Assembly: GCA_023701085.1 (NCBI GenBank)
Contig: JAMPXR010000023.1
Location: 1-13,629 of the forward strand
Direction of reading: 5' to 3'
Origin: Ramlibacter sp.
GTDB lineage: Bacteria; Pseudomonadota; Gammaproteobacteria; Burkholderiales; Burkholderiaceae_C
DNA: 13,629 bases
The position numbers and the translations under genes are program-made. Position 1 is the stretch's first letter; each line of letters starts with the position of its first letter. The notes below the pieces were generated by a model. It was not told where the DNA came from. It searched no databases and worked only from the letters and a program-made list of their open reading frames with translations. This document shows positions 12,811 through 13,629 of the stretch, piece after piece.

Positions 12811-13629
12811 TTACCGGTTCGACCGCAGGGCCGCCAGCGCCGCCTTGACGATGCTGGCGGCATCGACCCCGAAGAATTCGCGCAGGGCGGCGCGCGTGTC
12901 GCTGCGCCCGAAGCCGTCGGTGCCCAGGGTCAGGTAGCGGCGGCCGTCCGGGATGAAGGCGCGTATCGCCTCCGGCACGGCGCGCACGTAATCGCTGGCG
13001 GCCACGATCGGCCCCCGGCTCGCGGCAAGTTGCCGCGCCACGAAGGACACGGCCGGCGCCGCACCCGGCTCCATGCCCTGCCGCTCGCACGCGCGGCCGT
13101 CGCGCGCCAGCTCGCTCCAGCTCGTCACGCTGAAGACGTCGCAGCTGATCCCCTGGGCCGCCAGTTGCGCCGCGGCCTGGATCACCTCGGCCAGGATCGC
13201 GCCCGAGCCCATCAGGGTCACGGCCGGCGCTTGCGCGCCCGATGCCGTTGCGCCGGCTTGCGCGCCGGCGGCGCCCGGGTAATGGCCGAACTTGTAGCAG
13301 CCGCGAATGACCTGGTCTTCCACGCCGGCCGGCAGATCGGGCTGGGCGCAGTTCTCGTTCATCAGCGTGACGTAGTAGAACCAGTCCTGCTGCTCCACCA
13401 GCATCTCGCGCATGCCGCGGTCGATGATCACGGCCATCTCGCCCGCGAAAGCCGGGTCGTAGGCTCTGCAGTTCGGCACCGCCGCCGCCGCCAGGTGGCT
13501 GCTGCCGTCCTGGTGCTGCAGGCCCTCGCCGGCCAGCGTCGTGCGGCCCGAGGTCGCCCCGAGCAGGAAGCCGCGGGCGCGCTGGTCGGCCGCGGCCCAG
13601 ATCGCGTCGCCCACGCGCTGGAAGCCGAA
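12811..13629 (-). CDS. Homodimeric-type 2-oxo-acid dehydrogenase E1 (AceE/MdeB-like), C-terminal part, truncated by window edge
   Basis: The last 272 codons of a large E1 gene are visible; the N-terminal part lies beyond base 13629. Family motifs include FGFQRVGDAIWAAADQ, FLLGATSGRTTLAGEGLQH, PNCRAYDPAF, FYYVTLMNEN and the C-terminal TDGFGRSDTRAALREFFGVD. These belong to the thiamine-diphosphate-dependent, homodimeric pyruvate dehydrogenase E1 group, which decarboxylates a 2-oxo acid and transfers the acyl group to the E2 lipoyl domain. The neighbouring downstream gene is a creatininase homologue, not an E2 gene, and phrases such as EQQDWFYYVTLMNEN look closer to the MdeB-type paralogue (named from methionine/2-oxobutyrate catabolism) than to the housekeeping AceE. 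The subtype is therefore uncertain. One residue usually Tyr (MNENY) is Cys here. An Ala/Gly-rich linker at about 13225-13285 contains a repeated AGAQA-type pattern. Confidence 0.88.
   Translation of the reverse strand, partial: FGFQRVGDAIWAAADQRARGFLLGATSGRTTLAGEGLQHQDGSSHLAAAAVPNCRAYDPAFAGEMAVIIDRGMREMLVEQQDWFYYVTLMNENCAQPDLPAGVEDQVIRGCYKFGHYPGAAGAQAGATASGAQAPAVTLMGSGAILAEVIQAAAQLAAQGISCDVFSVTSWSELARDGRACERQGMEPGAAPAVSFVARQLAASRGPIVAASDYVRAVPEAIRAFIPDGRRYLTLGTDGFGRSDTRAALREFFGVDAASIVKAALAALRSNR

Overview
This 13.6 kb window is GC-rich and densely coded. It fits a betaproteobacterial chromosome, most likely Alcaligenaceae (Bordetella/Achromobacter type). The supports are a DUF4148 exported small protein with the SGVNPWSKS motif, a DedA-rhodanese fusion, a KGG-repeat stress protein, a homodimeric-type 2-oxo-acid dehydrogenase E1, and strong third-position G/C. 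I see no rRNA, tRNA, insertion sequence, CRISPR array or phage gene. No gap between genes exceeds about 210 bases.

Layout. At 1-1188 is the 3' part of the ABC-F ATPase gene uup (+), followed at 1274-2968 by a phospholipase D/cardiolipin-synthase-like lipoprotein (+). At 3017-4456 (-) is a MocR-type (GntR winged helix plus aminotransferase domain) PLP-dependent regulator, divergent from a compact + strand run: an EamA/DMT transporter (4560-5531), a class I/II aminotransferase (5556-6743), a glyoxalase_3/VOC protein (6787-7467) and a threonine-dehydratase-like PLP lyase (7467-8465). Gaps in that run are 24 and 43 bases, then a one-base stop/start overlap. A histidine-phosphatase-fold protein (8493-9176) and a thioredoxin-fold protein (9214-9591) follow closely. 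At 9739-9987 is a KGG stress protein gene (+).

The rest of the window is on the - strand: a 56-aa Pro/Ala-rich small ORF (10021-10191), a DedA-rhodanese fusion (10097-11257) whose tail overlaps that ORF, a DUF4148 protein (11334-11690), a creatininase-family amidohydrolase (11903-12721) and the C-terminal part of an AceE/MdeB-like E1 (12811-13629, cut by the window edge).

The most interesting unit is 3017-8465. A PLP-sensing regulator faces an exporter-like permease, two further PLP enzymes of different folds and a VOC enzyme, with repeated TGTAYTG operator-like words in the divergent promoter region. This looks like an uncharacterised amino-acid (or amino-acid analogue) catabolic/efflux module. 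Its substrate cannot be read from sequence. Other points worth a look are the DedA-rhodanese tail/small-ORF overlap, the histidine phosphatase without its usual second His, and the E1 gene that has a creatininase gene rather than an E2 gene downstream.
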